Part shown: piece after piece, positions 10,356 to 21,196 of the stretch
How positions within the stretch are numbered: position 1 is the stretch's first letter
Layout: every line of letters begins with the position of its first letter
Source of the DNA: Photobacterium piscicola
GTDB lineage: Bacteria > Pseudomonadota > Gammaproteobacteria > Enterobacterales > Vibrionaceae
Reading direction: 5' to 3'
Length of the DNA: 64,000 nt
NCBI RefSeq assembly: GCF_900166965.1
Contig: NZ_FUZI01000016.1
Coordinates: 1-64,000, forward strand
Made by a program: the position numbers and the translations under genes
The notes under the pieces: generated by a model
Seen by the model: only the letters and a program-made list of their open reading frames with translations
The model's database searches: none
What the model was told of the DNA's origin: nothing

Positions 10356-10379
10356 AAAACGCCCACTTGTGGGCGTTTT
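10356..10379 (+). terminator. Rho-independent terminator after spoT
   Basis: AAAACGCCCA and TGGGCGTTTT form a perfect ten-base stem with a CTTG loop, ending in T-rich sequence. It lies about 35 bp after the spoT stop. Confidence 0.85.
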
Positions 10380-10444
10380 GTGTATTTGGATTCCGATCCA
10401 TATTATTATAACGTCATCCTTATTCTCATAAATAGTATAACCAG

Positions 10445-11173
10445 ATGACGCCAGATCGCTTTCAACGAATTCATCAAGTCTTAGCCACTCGCCAACCTGA
10501 TCTCACCGTGTGTATGGAAGAAGTCCATAAACCCAACAATGTCTCTGCCATTATTCGTACCGCCGATGCAGTTGGGGTTCATAAAGTGCATGCCGTATGG
10601 CCCAAAGAAGCGATGAAAGTATTGAGTCATACCTCAGCGGGAGCTCGTAATTGGGTTGAACTTGAAACTCACACAACAATGGTCAATGCCATTAGCGCCT
10701 TAAAAGCTCAGGGAATGCAGGTGCTTGCTACCAATTTATCGACCACTGCCGTCGATTTTCGTGAGATTGATTACACAAAACCGACCGCGATTATTCTCGG
10801 TGGCGAAAAAAATGGGATCACCGCTGAAGCATTAGCACTGGCAGACCAAGACATCATTATTCCAATGGTAGGCATGGTACAGTCACTCAATGTTTCCGTT
10901 GCAAGTGCATTAATTTTGTATGAAGCACAACGCCAACGTCAAAATGCAGGTATGTATGATCGCACCACCACCTTACTTGATGACAATGTAGTCAATCGCA
11001 TTTTATTTGAGCGTGGTCACCCAATATTAGCCAATGTCGCTAAACAGAAAAACTTACCTTACCCACAATTAGATGATCAAGGCCAAATTGTTGCTGATGA
11101 ACAATGGTGGGCTGCAATGCAAGCGAAGAAAATCAAACATCCCGTCGCAGCTAGCGAAATTAAAAAGGACTAA
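10445..11173 (+). CDS. trmH: tRNA (guanosine(18)-2'-O)-methyltransferase
   Basis: This 242-aa SPOUT-class methyltransferase makes Gm18 in the D-loop of tRNAs using SAM. The SPOUT motifs are visible: NNVSAIIRTADAVGVHKVH, the LGGEKNGIT segment and PMVGMVQSLNVSVASALILYE, which form the trefoil knot. The start MTPDRFQRI matches TrmH (SpoU). It sits between spoT and recG as in E. coli, with recG starting 2 bp after its stop. Confidence 0.95.
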   Translation: MTPDRFQRIHQVLATRQPDLTVCMEEVHKPNNVSAIIRTADAVGVHKVHAVWPKEAMKVLSHTSAGARNWVELETHTTMVNAISALKAQGMQVLATNLSTTAVDFREIDYTKPTAIILGGEKNGITAEALALADQDIIIPMVGMVQSLNVSVASALILYEAQRQRQNAGMYDRTTTLLDDNVVNRILFERGHPILANVAKQKNLPYPQLDDQGQIVADEQWWAAMQAKKIKHPVAASEIKKD

Positions 11174-11175
11174 CC

Positions 11176-13257
11176 ATGAGCGGACAACTCCTCAACACTG
11201 TCGCCCTCACCGAACTGGCAGGTGTTGGCGCAAAAATGGCAGAAAAACTCCATAAAATTGGGCTTAATAATGTTCAAGATGTGCTGTTTCATTTGCCACT
11301 TCGTTATGAGGATCGCACCCGCATTTGGCCGATTAATCGCGTCTCTCCTGGCCAATTTTTAACGGTTCAAGGTGAAGTTAGCCATTGCAGTATTCAATTT
11401 GGCAAACGTAAGATGTTGACAGTAAAAATTGGCGACACTACAGGCTCAGTGACATTAAAGTTTTTTAATTTTAATGCCGCGATGAAAAATAGCTTTAGCC
11501 AAGGCAAACAAGTTAAAGCCTATGGTGAAATTAAAGGCAGCCAATTTGGATTAGAAATCATTCATCCTGATTACCGCCTTTTTTCAGAGCCGACCGAATT
11601 AAGTGTCGAAGAAACCCTCACTCCGGTATACCCAACCACTGATGGTTTACGCCAAACAACATTACGTAATTTAACCGATCAAGCCTTAGCTCTACTTGAA
11701 AAATCAGCCGTAACAGAATTACTTCCAACCGGGTTATACGATCAACAAATGACCCTTGCTCAAGCATTACAATTGATGCATCGTCCTACATCTGATATCT
11801 CATTAGAACAACTTGATGCAGGAAAGCACCCCGCTCAGAAACGACTTATTTTAGAAGAATTATTGGCCCAAAATTTATCGATGCTGGCGCTACGTAGTAA
11901 AAGTCAGCAACATCAAAGTTGGTCATTAACACCGCAAGATAGCCTTAAACAGCAATTGCTTGCCAGCTTACCGTTTACGCCCACTGGCGCCCAACAACGA
12001 GTGGTAGCAGATATTGAGGCAGATCTAAACCAATCACAGCCAATGATGCGCTTAGTACAAGGGGATGTAGGCTCAGGTAAAACCTTGGTTGCAGCCCTTG
12101 CCGCTTTACGCGCTATTGAACATGGCTATCAAGTTGCATTAATGGCGCCGACAGAATTATTAGCAGAACAGCATGCACTTAACTTTGCCCAGTGGCTTAA
12201 CCCGATGGGGATTAAAGTTGGCTGGATGGCAGGTAAGCTCAAAGGCAAAGCCCGTGAAAAAGAGCTGCTGCAAATTGCCAGTGGTGAGGCCAAAATGGTG
12301 GTTGGTACCCATGCCTTATTTCAAGACCAAGTAGTGTTTAATAACCTCGCGCTGATTATTATTGATGAACAACACCGCTTTGGCGTCCATCAACGGCTTG
12401 ATCTTCGCGAAAAAGGCGCAACAAATGGACGTTACCCGCATCAATTAGTCATGACTGCAACCCCGATTCCGCGCACTCTTGCCATGACGGCTTATGCCGA
12501 CATGGATACCTCGGTGATTGATGAATTACCGCCAGGACGAACGCCAATTCAAACAGTAGCGTTGCCTGATAGCCGTCGTCCGCAAATAATTGAACGTATT
12601 CGTGCCGCATGCCAACAAGAAGGTCGACAGACTTATTGGGTATGTACTTTAATCGATGAGTCAGAAGTACTAGAAGCACAAGCCGCTTCAGATACTGCCG
12701 ATGAATTAACGCGCTTACTGCCAGAACTTAAAGTAGGTTTAGTTCACGGTCGCATGAAGCCCAAAGAGAAACAAGCCATTATGGCAAGCTTTAAAGCTGG
12801 GGAAATTGATTTACTGGTAGCGACTACCGTTATCGAGGTTGGGGTTGATGTACCCAATGCCAGTTTAATGGTGATTGAAAACCCCGAACGACTTGGACTC
12901 GCTCAATTACACCAGCTTCGAGGTCGTGTTGGTCGAGGTCAAATTGCCAGCCATTGTGTGTTGCTTTATCATGCGCCACTGACCAAAACAGCTCAGAAAC
13001 GTTTAGCGGTATTACGTGAAAGCAGTGACGGCTTTGTCATAGCGCAACGCGATCTTGAAATTCGAGGCCCTGGTGAATTACTGGGTACTAAACAAACCGG
13101 CATTGCTGATTTTAAAGTGGCTGATTTAATTCGCGACCAATATTTGATTCCTCAAGTCCAAAAATTAGCCCGCTATATTCATGACCAATATCCTGATAAC
13201 GCCAGCGCTATTATCGATCGTTGGATAGGTCAACGCGAAAATTACTCTAACGCTTAA
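11176..13257 (+). CDS. recG: ATP-dependent DNA helicase RecG
   Basis: The 693-aa branch-migrating helicase processes Holliday junctions and stalled forks. An N-terminal wedge/OB domain (about 1-160) precedes the helicase core. Walker A is GDVGSGKTLVA, Walker B is IIIDEQHRFG, with TATPIPRTLAM and the QLRGRVGRG motif VI downstream. The length matches E. coli RecG. It is translated almost directly after trmH. Confidence 0.97.
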   Translation: MSGQLLNTVALTELAGVGAKMAEKLHKIGLNNVQDVLFHLPLRYEDRTRIWPINRVSPGQFLTVQGEVSHCSIQFGKRKMLTVKIGDTTGSVTLKFFNFNAAMKNSFSQGKQVKAYGEIKGSQFGLEIIHPDYRLFSEPTELSVEETLTPVYPTTDGLRQTTLRNLTDQALALLEKSAVTELLPTGLYDQQMTLAQALQLMHRPTSDISLEQLDAGKHPAQKRLILEELLAQNLSMLALRSKSQQHQSWSLTPQDSLKQQLLASLPFTPTGAQQRVVADIEADLNQSQPMMRLVQGDVGSGKTLVAALAALRAIEHGYQVALMAPTELLAEQHALNFAQWLNPMGIKVGWMAGKLKGKAREKELLQIASGEAKMVVGTHALFQDQVVFNNLALIIIDEQHRFGVHQRLDLREKGATNGRYPHQLVMTATPIPRTLAMTAYADMDTSVIDELPPGRTPIQTVALPDSRRPQIIERIRAACQQEGRQTYWVCTLIDESEVLEAQAASDTADELTRLLPELKVGLVHGRMKPKEKQAIMASFKAGEIDLLVATTVIEVGVDVPNASLMVIENPERLGLAQLHQLRGRVGRGQIASHCVLLYHAPLTKTAQKRLAVLRESSDGFVIAQRDLEIRGPGELLGTKQTGIADFKVADLIRDQYLIPQVQKLARYIHDQYPDNASAIIDRWIGQRENYSNA

Positions 13258-13267
13258 CTCTTCTTTT

Positions 13268-13304
13268 ATCACGGTTATAACAGCCAAAAGTAATTAACCG
13301 TGAT
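13268..13304 (+). terminator. Hairpin downstream of recG
   Basis: ATCACGGTTA and TAACCGTGAT form a perfect ten-base stem with a 17-base loop, followed by a T/C-rich stretch. It begins 11 bp after the recG stop and is probably a terminator. Confidence 0.6.
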
Positions 13305-13353
13305 TCACTTTCTCTTACAGATTTAGACCTAGCGGCCGCCATTATTAAAAACA

Positions 13354-13369
13354 AAGCAAACGATTGCTA
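13354..13369. promoter_or_regulatory. Candidate PurR operator upstream of xanP
   Basis: AAGCAAACGATTGCTA matches 12 of 16 positions of the PurR consensus ACGCAAACGTTTGCGT, including the central CG and both GCAA/TTGC half sites. It overlaps the -35 of a plausible promoter for the purine permease that follows. A function in purine-dependent repression is inferred. Confidence 0.65.
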
Positions 13370-13391
13370 TTTTTCAAAAGATCACTACAAT
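13364..13391 (+). promoter_or_regulatory. Candidate sigma-70 promoter of xanP
   Basis: TTGCTA and TACAAT are separated by 16 bp, resembling -35 and -10 elements. The -35 overlaps the PurR-like box. It lies about 140 bp before the xanP start, leaving a long 5' leader in which I see no known riboswitch. Confidence 0.45.
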
Positions 13392-13531
13392 AGCGACAAA
13401 ATTTTGCCACTTTACGCTCTGCCAGTGTTGATTTGGTTCTGAGTAACAGCAATCACAGATCACCGCCAACAACACAATAATCGCCCATTCAGCGCGAATA
13501 ATGGATTTCAGAGTGCCAGTTAGGATCACGT

Positions 13532-14941
13532 ATGACTCAGCATCACACTAGCGCAACGCCAAAAAATTCTGACCTTATTTACCGCTTAGATGATAGGCCA
13601 CCACTACCACAAACGTTGTTTGCTGCCACACAACATTTACTGGCAATGTTTGTTGCGGTCATTACGCCATCGTTGATCATCTGCCAATCACTAGGCTTAC
13701 CCGCGAGTGATACTAATACTATTGTCAGTATGTCATTACTGGCATCAGGGATAGCTTCTTTTATTCAAATTAAAACCTTTGGCCCAATTGGCTCTGGTTT
13801 ATTATCAATTCAAGGTACCAGCTTTAATTTCTTGGGGCCTATTATTGGTGCAGGCCTAGCCCTTAAAGCTGGCGGTGCTGATATTCAAACCATGATGGCG
13901 GCTATTTTTGGGACCATTATTTTTGCCGCTTTTACTGAAGTGTTTATCTCTCGCATTTTACAACACGCCCAACGCATAATTACGCCATTAGTGTCTGGTA
14001 TTGTGGTGACATTAATCGGTTTAACCTTAATTCAGATTGGCCTAACCTCGATTGGTGGCGGTTACAGTGCAATTGCCGACGGTAGCTTTGGCAGCCTTGA
14101 TAATCTGATGTTAGCAGGCACGGTATTAGGCTTTATCGTATTACTCAACCGTGTTAAAAATCCTTATTTACGGGTGTCATCTATTGTCATTTCAATGGCG
14201 GCGGGTACTTTGCTTGCATGGTCACTAGGGATGATAAATACCAACATCACCACATCTGATACCCTAATCGCAATTCCAATGCCAATGCAATATGGACTTA
14301 GTTTTGATTGGGGTTTATTGATTCCGTTAATGATAGTGTTTGCGGTTACGTCACTGGAAGCCATTGGCGATATTACGGCAACCTCAGAAACATCTGAACA
14401 GCCGGTAAAAGGGCCGTTGTACTTAAAACGAATCAAAGGCGGCGTTCTTGCTGATGGCCTTAACTCAGCCATGGCTGCTGTGTTTAATAGCTTTCCTAAT
14501 TCAACCTTTAGCCAGAACAATGGCATTATTCAATTAACAGGCGTGGCGAGCCGTTATATCGGCTACTTTGTGGCAGGAATGTTAGTTCTACTCGGGTTAT
14601 TTCCTGATGTAGCAAGCTTGGTTCAATTGATTCCAGAGCCAGTATTGGGCGGCGCAACCATTGTCATGTTTGGCACCATTGCCGCATCAGGGATTCGTAT
14701 AATTTCACGCTGTCATCTTGATCGCCGTGCGATTTTAATCATGGCATTATCGTTTTCAATGGGATTAGGCATCGCCCAAAAACCTGAAATACTGCAATTC
14801 TTACCGGAGATAGTAAAAAGTATTCTTTCTTCTGGTATGGCTGCTGGCGGTATTACTGCGATTTTATTAAATATTATTTTACCAAACGAACATGCTGAAT
14901 CGATTGAACTGATTGATGAAGCAACCGCAACTGAACACTAA
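13532..14941 (+). CDS. xanP: Xanthine permease (NCS2 family, XanP-like)
   Basis: This 469-aa inner-membrane nucleobase:proton symporter has about 14 membrane segments. The N-terminal [17 protein letters not shown] and the family motif [14 protein letters not shown] align closely with E. coli XanP (YicE). [16 protein letters not shown] carries the substrate-binding glutamate. XanP imports xanthine. The similarity makes xanthine the best guess, but related permeases take uric acid or uracil. A PurR-like box upstream supports a purine substrate. It is convergent with envZ across a bidirectional terminator. Confidence 0.9.
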   Translation: MTQHHTSATPKNSDLIYRLDDRPPLPQTLFAATQHLLAMFVAVITPSLIICQSLGLPASDTNTIVSMSLLASGIASFIQIKTFGPIGSGLLSIQGTSFNFLGPIIGAGLALKAGGADIQTMMAAIFGTIIFAAFTEVFISRILQHAQRIITPLVSGIVVTLIGLTLIQIGLTSIGGGYSAIADGSFGSLDNLMLAGTVLGFIVLLNRVKNPYLRVSSIVISMAAGTLLAWSLGMINTNITTSDTLIAIPMPMQYGLSFDWGLLIPLMIVFAVTSLEAIGDITATSETSEQPVKGPLYLKRIKGGVLADGLNSAMAAVFNSFPNSTFSQNNGIIQLTGVASRYIGYFVAGMLVLLGLFPDVASLVQLIPEPVLGGATIVMFGTIAASGIRIISRCHLDRRAILIMALSFSMGLGIAQKPEILQFLPEIVKSILSSGMAAGGITAILLNIILPNEHAESIELIDEATATEH

Positions 14942-14954
14942 TTATTACCCCATT

Positions 14955-14992
14955 AAAAAAGCCCGCTTTCATTACTGAAAGCGGGCTTTTAT
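14955..14992. terminator. Bidirectional terminator between xanP and envZ
   Basis: AAAAAAGCCCGCTTTC and GAAAGCGGGCTTTTAT form a strong stem with an A-run on one side and a T-run on the other. It serves both convergent transcripts. Confidence 0.9.
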
Positions 14993-15027
14993 TTTACTAA
15001 TAACCACGTTAGCTAGGTTACAGAAGA

Positions 15028-16359
15028 TTACTTCAATTTATGTAACGGCAAACTGATCTCAACTCTTAAGCCACCATCGCTGCGGTTACGCACCGAAATT
15101 GAACCTTCATTTTGATCAACAATTCGCTTCACAATCGCCAATCCTAAACCCGTACCTTCAGTTTCACTGCCACGGGCAGAATCACCACGAGTTAATGGTT
15201 GGAACATCTTAGTGACTTGATCCGGGGCAATACCGGGCCCGTTATCTTCAACACAAAACCATGCTGACTTACGATCAGCCGAAGCACCACTGGAAAGTTT
15301 AACCCAGCCATTACCGTAGCGTTGGGCATTTATCACCAAGTTTGCAACTGCACGTTTAAGGGCAACAGCATTGACTGAAACAGTGCCGGGAATCAGCGTT
15401 AATTGCTGCTCGATAACATTGCCATAGCTACCTTCAGTATGAGCAACATCTTCTAACAGCAAATTAAGATCAACATCTTCTTCGGCTTGTTTTTTAGTCG
15501 ATTTAAGATAATCCATAAACTGACTAATAATAGCATTACACTCTTCAGTGTCAGTGATCATCGAATCAGCTAAATAACTATCTTCTGCTGACATCATCTC
15601 TGTCGCTAACCGAATCCGGGTTAATGGCGTTCGTAAATCATGGCTGACACCAGCCATCAATAGCGCTCGATCATCTTCAAGCTGTTTAATCCCTTGTGAC
15701 ATTTGATTAAAAGCTTTGGTTACTGAGCGAATTTCCGATGCACCTTGTTCAGGTAACTGTGGTGGGGTTTCCCCCCGTCCGACCTGCAACGCGGCTTGCT
15801 CCAATTCGACTAAAGGCCGATTTTGAATACGAATAAATAACCATCCGCCAGCAATCACTAAAAAGGCAATAATTAAGCTATAACGAAATAAAGGAGAAAA
15901 ATCATCTTCTTGCAATTCAGACAACGGAATACGCATTAAGAAATTTGGCATCGCATCGGTTTTCATCCATAGCACATAACTATGGGCACCAAGCAATAAC
16001 CGCACATCAGTCGGCGAATGTAATTCACGCGACATTTCTTCACTCAAATAAGTGATATGAGTGGCATCATGAAATTCTGCTGCACCGGGTGAATTAGGCG
16101 CATGTAACGTCACACCTAATTCTTCAAGTAACTCTCGTCGAATAGGACGATCAAGATAGATGGTTTGGCCATTAGCCATCTTAATATTTTCTTTCAGCAT
16201 CAATTTTACTTCGTACGCTAAAATACGATTAAACTGCTGAATACTAGGAAGTAGCGCGTAATTGACGATTGTCAGATATGAAAAAATCTGGCTTGCGATT
16301 AACAAGCCAGCTAATAATATCAGTGTTCGCGCAAAAGTACTTTTGGGCGATAACCGCAT
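15028..16359 (-). CDS. envZ: Osmosensing histidine kinase EnvZ
   Basis: This 443-aa inner-membrane sensor kinase phosphorylates and dephosphorylates OmpR. Membrane segments lie at about 12-34 and 158-177 and flank a periplasmic domain. They are followed by HAMP, the H-box with His240 ([12 protein letters not shown]) and an ATPase domain with N-box [14 protein letters not shown]1 VEDNGPGIA and GTGLGLAIV. It starts 3 bp after the ompR stop, forming the ompR-envZ operon. It probably controls porin genes in response to osmolarity. Confidence 0.96.
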   Translation of the reverse strand: MRLSPKSTFARTLILLAGLLIASQIFSYLTIVNYALLPSIQQFNRILAYEVKLMLKENIKMANGQTIYLDRPIRRELLEELGVTLHAPNSPGAAEFHDATHITYLSEEMSRELHSPTDVRLLLGAHSYVLWMKTDAMPNFLMRIPLSELQEDDFSPLFRYSLIIAFLVIAGGWLFIRIQNRPLVELEQAALQVGRGETPPQLPEQGASEIRSVTKAFNQMSQGIKQLEDDRALLMAGVSHDLRTPLTRIRLATEMMSAEDSYLADSMITDTEECNAIISQFMDYLKSTKKQAEEDVDLNLLLEDVAHTEGSYGNVIEQQLTLIPGTVSVNAVALKRAVANLVINAQRYGNGWVKLSSGASADRKSAWFCVEDNGPGIAPDQVTKMFQPLTRGDSARGSETEGTGLGLAIVKRIVDQNEGSISVRNRSDGGLRVEISLPLHKLK

Positions 16360-16362
16360 GGC

Positions 16363-17082
16363 TTACGCCTCACGACCATCAGGGACAAACACGTATCCTA
16401 AACCCCATACCGTTTGAATATAACGCGGACGACTAGGATCTTCTTCAACCATTCGACGTAGACGTGAAATCTGCACATCAATTGAACGTTCCATTGCTGA
16501 ATATTCACGACCACGCGCCATGTTCATCAATTTATCCCGTGACATTGGCTCACGTGCATTAGTTACAAGGGCTTTTAATACCGCAAACTCACCCGATGTC
16601 AGTGGCATAGGAGCATCACCGCGGAACATTTCACGGGTGCCAAGATTTAGACGGAATTCACCGAACTCAATCACTTTACTGGAAACACTTGGCGCACCCG
16701 GCGCTTCAATGGTTTGACGACGTAAAACAGCGCGAATACGGGCAAGTAATTCACGTGGATTAAACGGTTTTGGTAAATAATCATCTGCACCGACTTCAAG
16801 CCCGACAATACGATCAACTTCATCGCCTTTCGCCGTTAGCATTAGAATAGGCAGCATGTTGTTAGCATTACGTAAGCGACGACAAATAGATAAACCATCT
16901 TCACCTGGTAACATTAAATCCAATACCATCAGGTGAAAAGTTTCACGTGCAAGTAAACGATCCATTTGTTCGCCATTAGCGACACTGCGTACTTGGAACC
17001 CTTGCTCAGAAAGATAACGTTCAAGTAACGCACGTAAACGCATGTCGTCATCGACCACTAAAATCTTATAATTTTCCTGCAT
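16363..17082 (-). CDS. ompR: Response regulator OmpR
   Basis: The 239-aa regulator has a receiver domain with acidic residues Asp11 and Asp12, phospho-acceptor Asp55 (LDLMLPG) and a conserved Lys in LPKPFNPREL. A C-terminal winged-helix DNA-binding domain follows (MERSIDVQISRLRRMVEEDP). It is the partner of EnvZ and the first gene of the operon. The 500-bp upstream region is AT-rich and should hold its promoter. Confidence 0.97.
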   Translation of the reverse strand: MQENYKILVVDDDMRLRALLERYLSEQGFQVRSVANGEQMDRLLARETFHLMVLDLMLPGEDGLSICRRLRNANNMLPILMLTAKGDEVDRIVGLEVGADDYLPKPFNPRELLARIRAVLRRQTIEAPGAPSVSSKVIEFGEFRLNLGTREMFRGDAPMPLTSGEFAVLKALVTNAREPMSRDKLMNMARGREYSAMERSIDVQISRLRRMVEEDPSRPRYIQTVWGLGYVFVPDGREA

Positions 17083-17583
17083 TTTTCACCTTCATCGATC
17101 ACGATAACGTATTGTTACTAAATGTACGCAGTCGTAATAACTAACGTTTAATTTAGCGGTGAACATCTTCACCTCAATCACGGTTGCCTAAGAACATTCA
17201 ACCAAATCAATCGAAGTGAACATTATCACAGCCTATATTGATTATAGGGGAGTAATTATTACCGACACACACTAATTACGGCATAATAATGATTATAACA
17301 TGCTAATTATTATCATGATTGTGTTATTAGTATTATCATCATCTCTAACAACATCCCTTTTGATATGCCTTTATAGCATGGTGATTCAACTCTGAACACT
17401 ACTTTACTTGAGAGATTAATTTACGACGTAAACAAGATCACATTTGACTGATTCGCGCCCCGTTAACAATTAATTCCTTCAGCGAATTATCCCCCATTTA
17501 ACGGTCATATTTTATCGTGTTATTGCTTTCTATTTTACCCTAGCGATGATAGAACAATGCCAAACTATTGTTTGAGAATAATG
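17083..17583. other. AT-rich intergenic region between ompR and greB
   Basis: No gene is supported in this divergent interval. It must contain promoters for ompR-envZ and greB. Around 17280-17340 there is a very AT-rich segment with repeated ATTATTATCATGAT-like words that vaguely resembles a Fur or IHF site. The match is too loose to call. Confidence 0.5.
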
Positions 17584-18057
17584 ATGAGAACCAATTTAAT
17601 TACCCGGGAAGGGTTTGATAAATTAGAACAAGAATTAAATTATTTATGGCGTGAAGATCGCCCTGAAGTCACCAAAAAAGTGACTTGGGCGGCGAGTTTA
17701 GGCGACCGCAGTGAAAATGCGGATTATCAATATAATAAGAAACGATTACGTGAAATTGATCGTCGAGTACGCTTTTTACGAAAACGTTTAGAAGCGGTTA
17801 AAGTTATTGATTACTCCCCTCAACAAGACGGCAAAGTCTTCTTTGGTGCTTGGGTCGAGATTGAAAATGAGGCGGGTGAACAAAAAACCTTTCGCATCGT
17901 GGGCCCTGATGAGATCTATGGCCGTAATGATTACATCTCAATCGACTCCCCTATGGCACGCGCTTTATTAAGTAAGCAGGTTGACGATGATGCAGTAGTA
18001 CCAACGCCACTAGGCAAAAAAACATGGTTTATTAATCGTATTCGTTACCATGATTAA
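17584..18057 (+). CDS. greB: Transcription elongation factor GreB
   Basis: The 157-aa factor stimulates cleavage of backtracked RNA by RNA polymerase. An N-terminal coiled-coil (about 1-75) contains the GDRSENADYQYNKKRLREID tip region with its acidic residues. A C-terminal FKBP-like domain has KVFFGAWVEIENE and IVGPDEIYGRNDYISIDSP. Starts at 17557 and 17581 are possible, but MRTNLITREGF at 17584 aligns exactly with GreB and has a TGAGA site 7 bases upstream. It is divergent from ompR. Confidence 0.95.
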   Translation: MRTNLITREGFDKLEQELNYLWREDRPEVTKKVTWAASLGDRSENADYQYNKKRLREIDRRVRFLRKRLEAVKVIDYSPQQDGKVFFGAWVEIENEAGEQKTFRIVGPDEIYGRNDYISIDSPMARALLSKQVDDDAVVPTPLGKKTWFINRIRYHD

Positions 18058-18216
18058 ATCACATCGAAACCAACCGCCAACCCGCTATTATTAGTAACAG
18101 ACAATAAAAAATGACTCGCTTTATGCAGTCTGACACACTCTTCACCGCGGTTGACTTGCCAGATCAAGATTCAGCCGTAGAATGGACGCTTAACGATCAA
18201 CAAGAGAAATCAACGG

Positions 18217-20547
18217 ATGAGCAACGCTATCAACCACCAGATCGCCACCGAACTGAATGTACGCACGGAACAAGTCAATGCGGCCGTCACCTTACTTGAT
18301 GACGGCAACACAGTGCCTTTCATTGCCCGTTACCGTAAAGAAGTTACTGGCGAATTGGATGACACTCAACTTCGTAATTTAGAATCACGTTTAGGCTACT
18401 TACGTGAACTCGATAGCCGCCGTCAGGTCATTCTAAAATCCATTACCGAGCAAGGTAAACTCACGCCTGCACTAGCGGCTGAAATTAATAGTGCTGACAG
18501 TAAAACTCGTCTTGAAGATCTCTACCTGCCTTACAAACAAAAACGCCGCACCAAAGGTCAGATTGCGATTGAAGCTGGTATCGCTCCCCTGGCTGAACTG
18601 TTATGGAATCAACCTCAACACTCACCAGAAACCACAGCAGAGCAATATTTAAATCCAGAGCAAGGCTTTGCTGATAGTAAAGCTGTACTAGATGGTGCGC
18701 GTGCCATTTTAATGGAACAGTTTGCTGAAGATGCAGCACTACTTGAAAAAATCCGTCGTCAACTAAATACTTATGCTGAACTTACTTCACGTATCATTGA
18801 AGGTAAGGAACATGACGGCGCTAAATTTAAAGATTACTTTGACTATAACGAGCTGATTAAAAATATTCCGTCCCACCGTGCGTTAGCATTATTCCGTGGT
18901 CGTAATGAAGGCTTTCTACAACTATCACTGAATGCTGATCCCAATAAAGACCAAGCCGTTCGTAGTTCATATTGTGAAATCATCATTGCTGAGCATTATA
19001 ACGTTACTCTGGGCACTCAAGCAGCAGATGCATGGCGCAAACAAGTGATCAGTTGGACATGGCGCATTAAGATTTTAATGCACATGGAAACTGAGCTTAT
19101 GAGCGTTTTGCGTGAAAAAGCTGAAGATGGCGCAATCCAAGTTTTTGCTGATAACCTGCATGACTTATTAATGGCAGCACCTGCGGGTCCACGAGTCACA
19201 CTAGCACTTGATCCCGGTTTACGAACAGGCAGTAAGATTGCCGTGGTTGATGAAACTGGTAAAGTTTTAGATACCGCCACCATCTACCCTCACCAACCAC
19301 ATAATAAAATTACTGAATCAACCAAAGTCGTTGTCGCGCTGATCAATAAGCATAACGTTAATTTAATTGCGATTGGTAATGGCACTGCTTCACGTGAAAC
19401 AGATGCATTTGTCACAAAGCTTATTAAAGATAATCAGCTTAAAGTACAAAGTGTAATGGTCAGTGAAGCCGGTGCATCAGTTTACTCAGCATCAGAATTA
19501 GCCGCCAAAGAATTTCCTAATATGGATGTGTCGATTCGTGGTGCGGTCTCCATTGGTCGTCGTCTACAAGACCCATTGGCAGAGCTAGTTAAAATCGATC
19601 CGAAATCCATCGGTGTTGGCCAATACCAGCATGATGTTAGCCAAAGCATGCTTGCTAAACGTTTGGATGTAGTGGTCGAAGACTGTGTAAACGCCGTTGG
19701 TGTTGATGTAAACACGGCCTCCGCAGCATTACTAACACGTGTTGCTGGTTTAAATGCCACTATTGCCCAGAACATTGTCAATTATCGAGATGAAAATGGC
19801 CGCTTTGATGCACGTACAGCCCTTAAAAAAGTCGCACGTTTAGGGCCAAAGGCATTTGAACAATGTGCGGGTTTCTTACGAATCATGAACGGTAAAAACC
19901 CTCTTGATGGCTCTGCGGTTCACCCTGAGTCTTATGCGGTCGTTAAAGCAATATCAGCAGCCAATAACAAACCTGTTGACGCTATTATTGGTAATAGTGA
20001 CTTTTTACGTAACCTTAATGCTATCGATTATACTGATACTCATTTTGGTTTACCGACCGTAACAGACATTATTAGCGAACTCGATAAACCCGGTCGCGAT
20101 CCACGTCCTGAGTTCACAACGGCCACCTTTGCTGATGGTATAAATGAAGTAAAAGATTTAATACCAGGAATGGTATTAGAAGGCGTGATCACCAACGTGA
20201 CCAACTTTGGCGCTTTCGTCGATGTTGGTGTGCACCAAGATGGTTTGATCCATATCTCTGCTCTATCTGATAAATTTATTTCAGATCCACGAGAAGTGGT
20301 TAAAGCCGGTGATGTGGTTAAAGTTAAAGTGATGGAAGTTGATATTCAGCGTAAACGTATTGCAATGACGATGCGTTTAAGTGATGAGCCTGGACAGGAA
20401 AAGCCCACTCGTCAATCAACGCCAGCACCTCGCCAGCAACCATCTCATCAGCAGCCACGTCAAACCAACACATCTGCACCACAAAAGAACTCACCTCCAA
20501 TGGGCGGTGCTTTTGCTGCGGCATTTGCTAACGCTAAGAAAAAATAA
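18217..20547 (+). CDS. tex: Tex/YhgF family RNA-binding transcription accessory protein
   Basis: The 776-aa protein has the Tex layout: N-terminal helical domain, YqgF/RNase H-like fold ([16 protein letters not shown]), helix-hairpin-helix region ([17 protein letters not shown]) and a C-terminal S1 RNA-binding domain ([20 protein letters not shown]). A Gln/Pro-rich low-complexity tail of about 50 residues ends the protein. Tex influences transcription and toxin expression in other bacteria, and the exact role is unclear. It is next to greB as in E. coli (yhgF). A terminator follows. Confidence 0.95.
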   Translation: MSNAINHQIATELNVRTEQVNAAVTLLDDGNTVPFIARYRKEVTGELDDTQLRNLESRLGYLRELDSRRQVILKSITEQGKLTPALAAEINSADSKTRLEDLYLPYKQKRRTKGQIAIEAGIAPLAELLWNQPQHSPETTAEQYLNPEQGFADSKAVLDGARAILMEQFAEDAALLEKIRRQLNTYAELTSRIIEGKEHDGAKFKDYFDYNELIKNIPSHRALALFRGRNEGFLQLSLNADPNKDQAVRSSYCEIIIAEHYNVTLGTQAADAWRKQVISWTWRIKILMHMETELMSVLREKAEDGAIQVFADNLHDLLMAAPAGPRVTLALDPGLRTGSKIAVVDETGKVLDTATIYPHQPHNKITESTKVVVALINKHNVNLIAIGNGTASRETDAFVTKLIKDNQLKVQSVMVSEAGASVYSASELAAKEFPNMDVSIRGAVSIGRRLQDPLAELVKIDPKSIGVGQYQHDVSQSMLAKRLDVVVEDCVNAVGVDVNTASAALLTRVAGLNATIAQNIVNYRDENGRFDARTALKKVARLGPKAFEQCAGFLRIMNGKNPLDGSAVHPESYAVVKAISAANNKPVDAIIGNSDFLRNLNAIDYTDTHFGLPTVTDIISELDKPGRDPRPEFTTATFADGINEVKDLIPGMVLEGVITNVTNFGAFVDVGVHQDGLIHISALSDKFISDPREVVKAGDVVKVKVMEVDIQRKRIAMTMRLSDEPGQEKPTRQSTPAPRQQPSHQQPRQTNTSAPQKNSPPMGGAFAAAFANAKKK

Positions 20548-20573
20548 TTACCACTGATATCATGGTACCTCTC

Positions 20574-20604
20574 AACAGCCAGCCATTAACGCTGGCTGTT
20601 GTTT
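20574..20604 (+). terminator. Rho-independent terminator after tex
   Basis: AACAGCCAGC and GCTGGCTGTT form a perfect ten-base stem with a seven-base loop, then GTTTTA. Its 3' edge meets the stop codon of the convergent gene on the other strand. Confidence 0.82.
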
Positions 20605-21062
20605 TAGATAACACTAAGATATTGCGTGGGAGGATTGGGCAATGTCGCTTGCGCGTAATGATGGCTCACAACACCTTTGGTGCGTTCACTGGCACTGATG
20701 AGCGCTAATTGTTGTAATAATTCTCGGGGAAGTTCAATGTGCATCGAATAACCTAATGGCTGATCTGGTGTCACATAATTCCCCAACGAAAGAACCGCCA
20801 CTAGCTGTGCTAACTGCTGCTGATAACCTTTAAAAGTCATCGCTTGTGGTTGCGCATAATCAGGATGTTCACTTGGGTCCCAACTCGGTTTATTACGTTG
20901 TTTCTCTTCTGCACTAAGAGCATTTTCAGCGGCTGCCGCCCTACTTTCAACAATCGGTACAATCTTTTCACGCACACGGTTGTCCCGCGTAACTTGATCC
21001 GTTAATGGATTAATAGTCGTCGCTAATACTGGTGTTGTTGATTGTAACGGCGCAATCACCAT
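20604..21062 (-). CDS. Conserved hypothetical protein (152 aa)
   Basis: I do not recognise a named family. The product is soluble, with no signal peptide or membrane segment. It has a charged, disordered-looking N-terminal half with a basic/acidic stretch (TRDNRVREKIVPIVESRAAA) and a QQQLAQLVAVLSLG helix. A C-terminal part with IELPRELLQQLALISASERTKG follows. A similarly placed small gene occurs between tex and bioH in Vibrio, from memory. It is convergent with tex and upstream of bioH on the same strand. The reading frame is long and codon use resembles neighbours, so it is likely real. Confidence 0.75.
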   Translation of the reverse strand: MVIAPLQSTTPVLATTINPLTDQVTRDNRVREKIVPIVESRAAAAENALSAEEKQRNKPSWDPSEHPDYAQPQAMTFKGYQQQLAQLVAVLSLGNYVTPDQPLGYSMHIELPRELLQQLALISASERTKGVVSHHYAQATLPNPPTQYLSVI

Positions 21063-21196
21063 AGTAGATAATCCATTGTCACTATGCTCGAAATACAGTT
21101 ATATCATCTTAGTCATAATATCGACCGCTCACGTTAATTATTTACCTATACCGACCGTTATAAATTTCATTGTCTGACGTAAAGCACTAAAACTGA

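Noticed and set aside
17280-17340. Possible Fur box in the ompR-greB gap
   Set aside because: The repeated ATTATTATCATGAT words are AT-rich and only loosely fit the Fur consensus. AT content alone could explain them.
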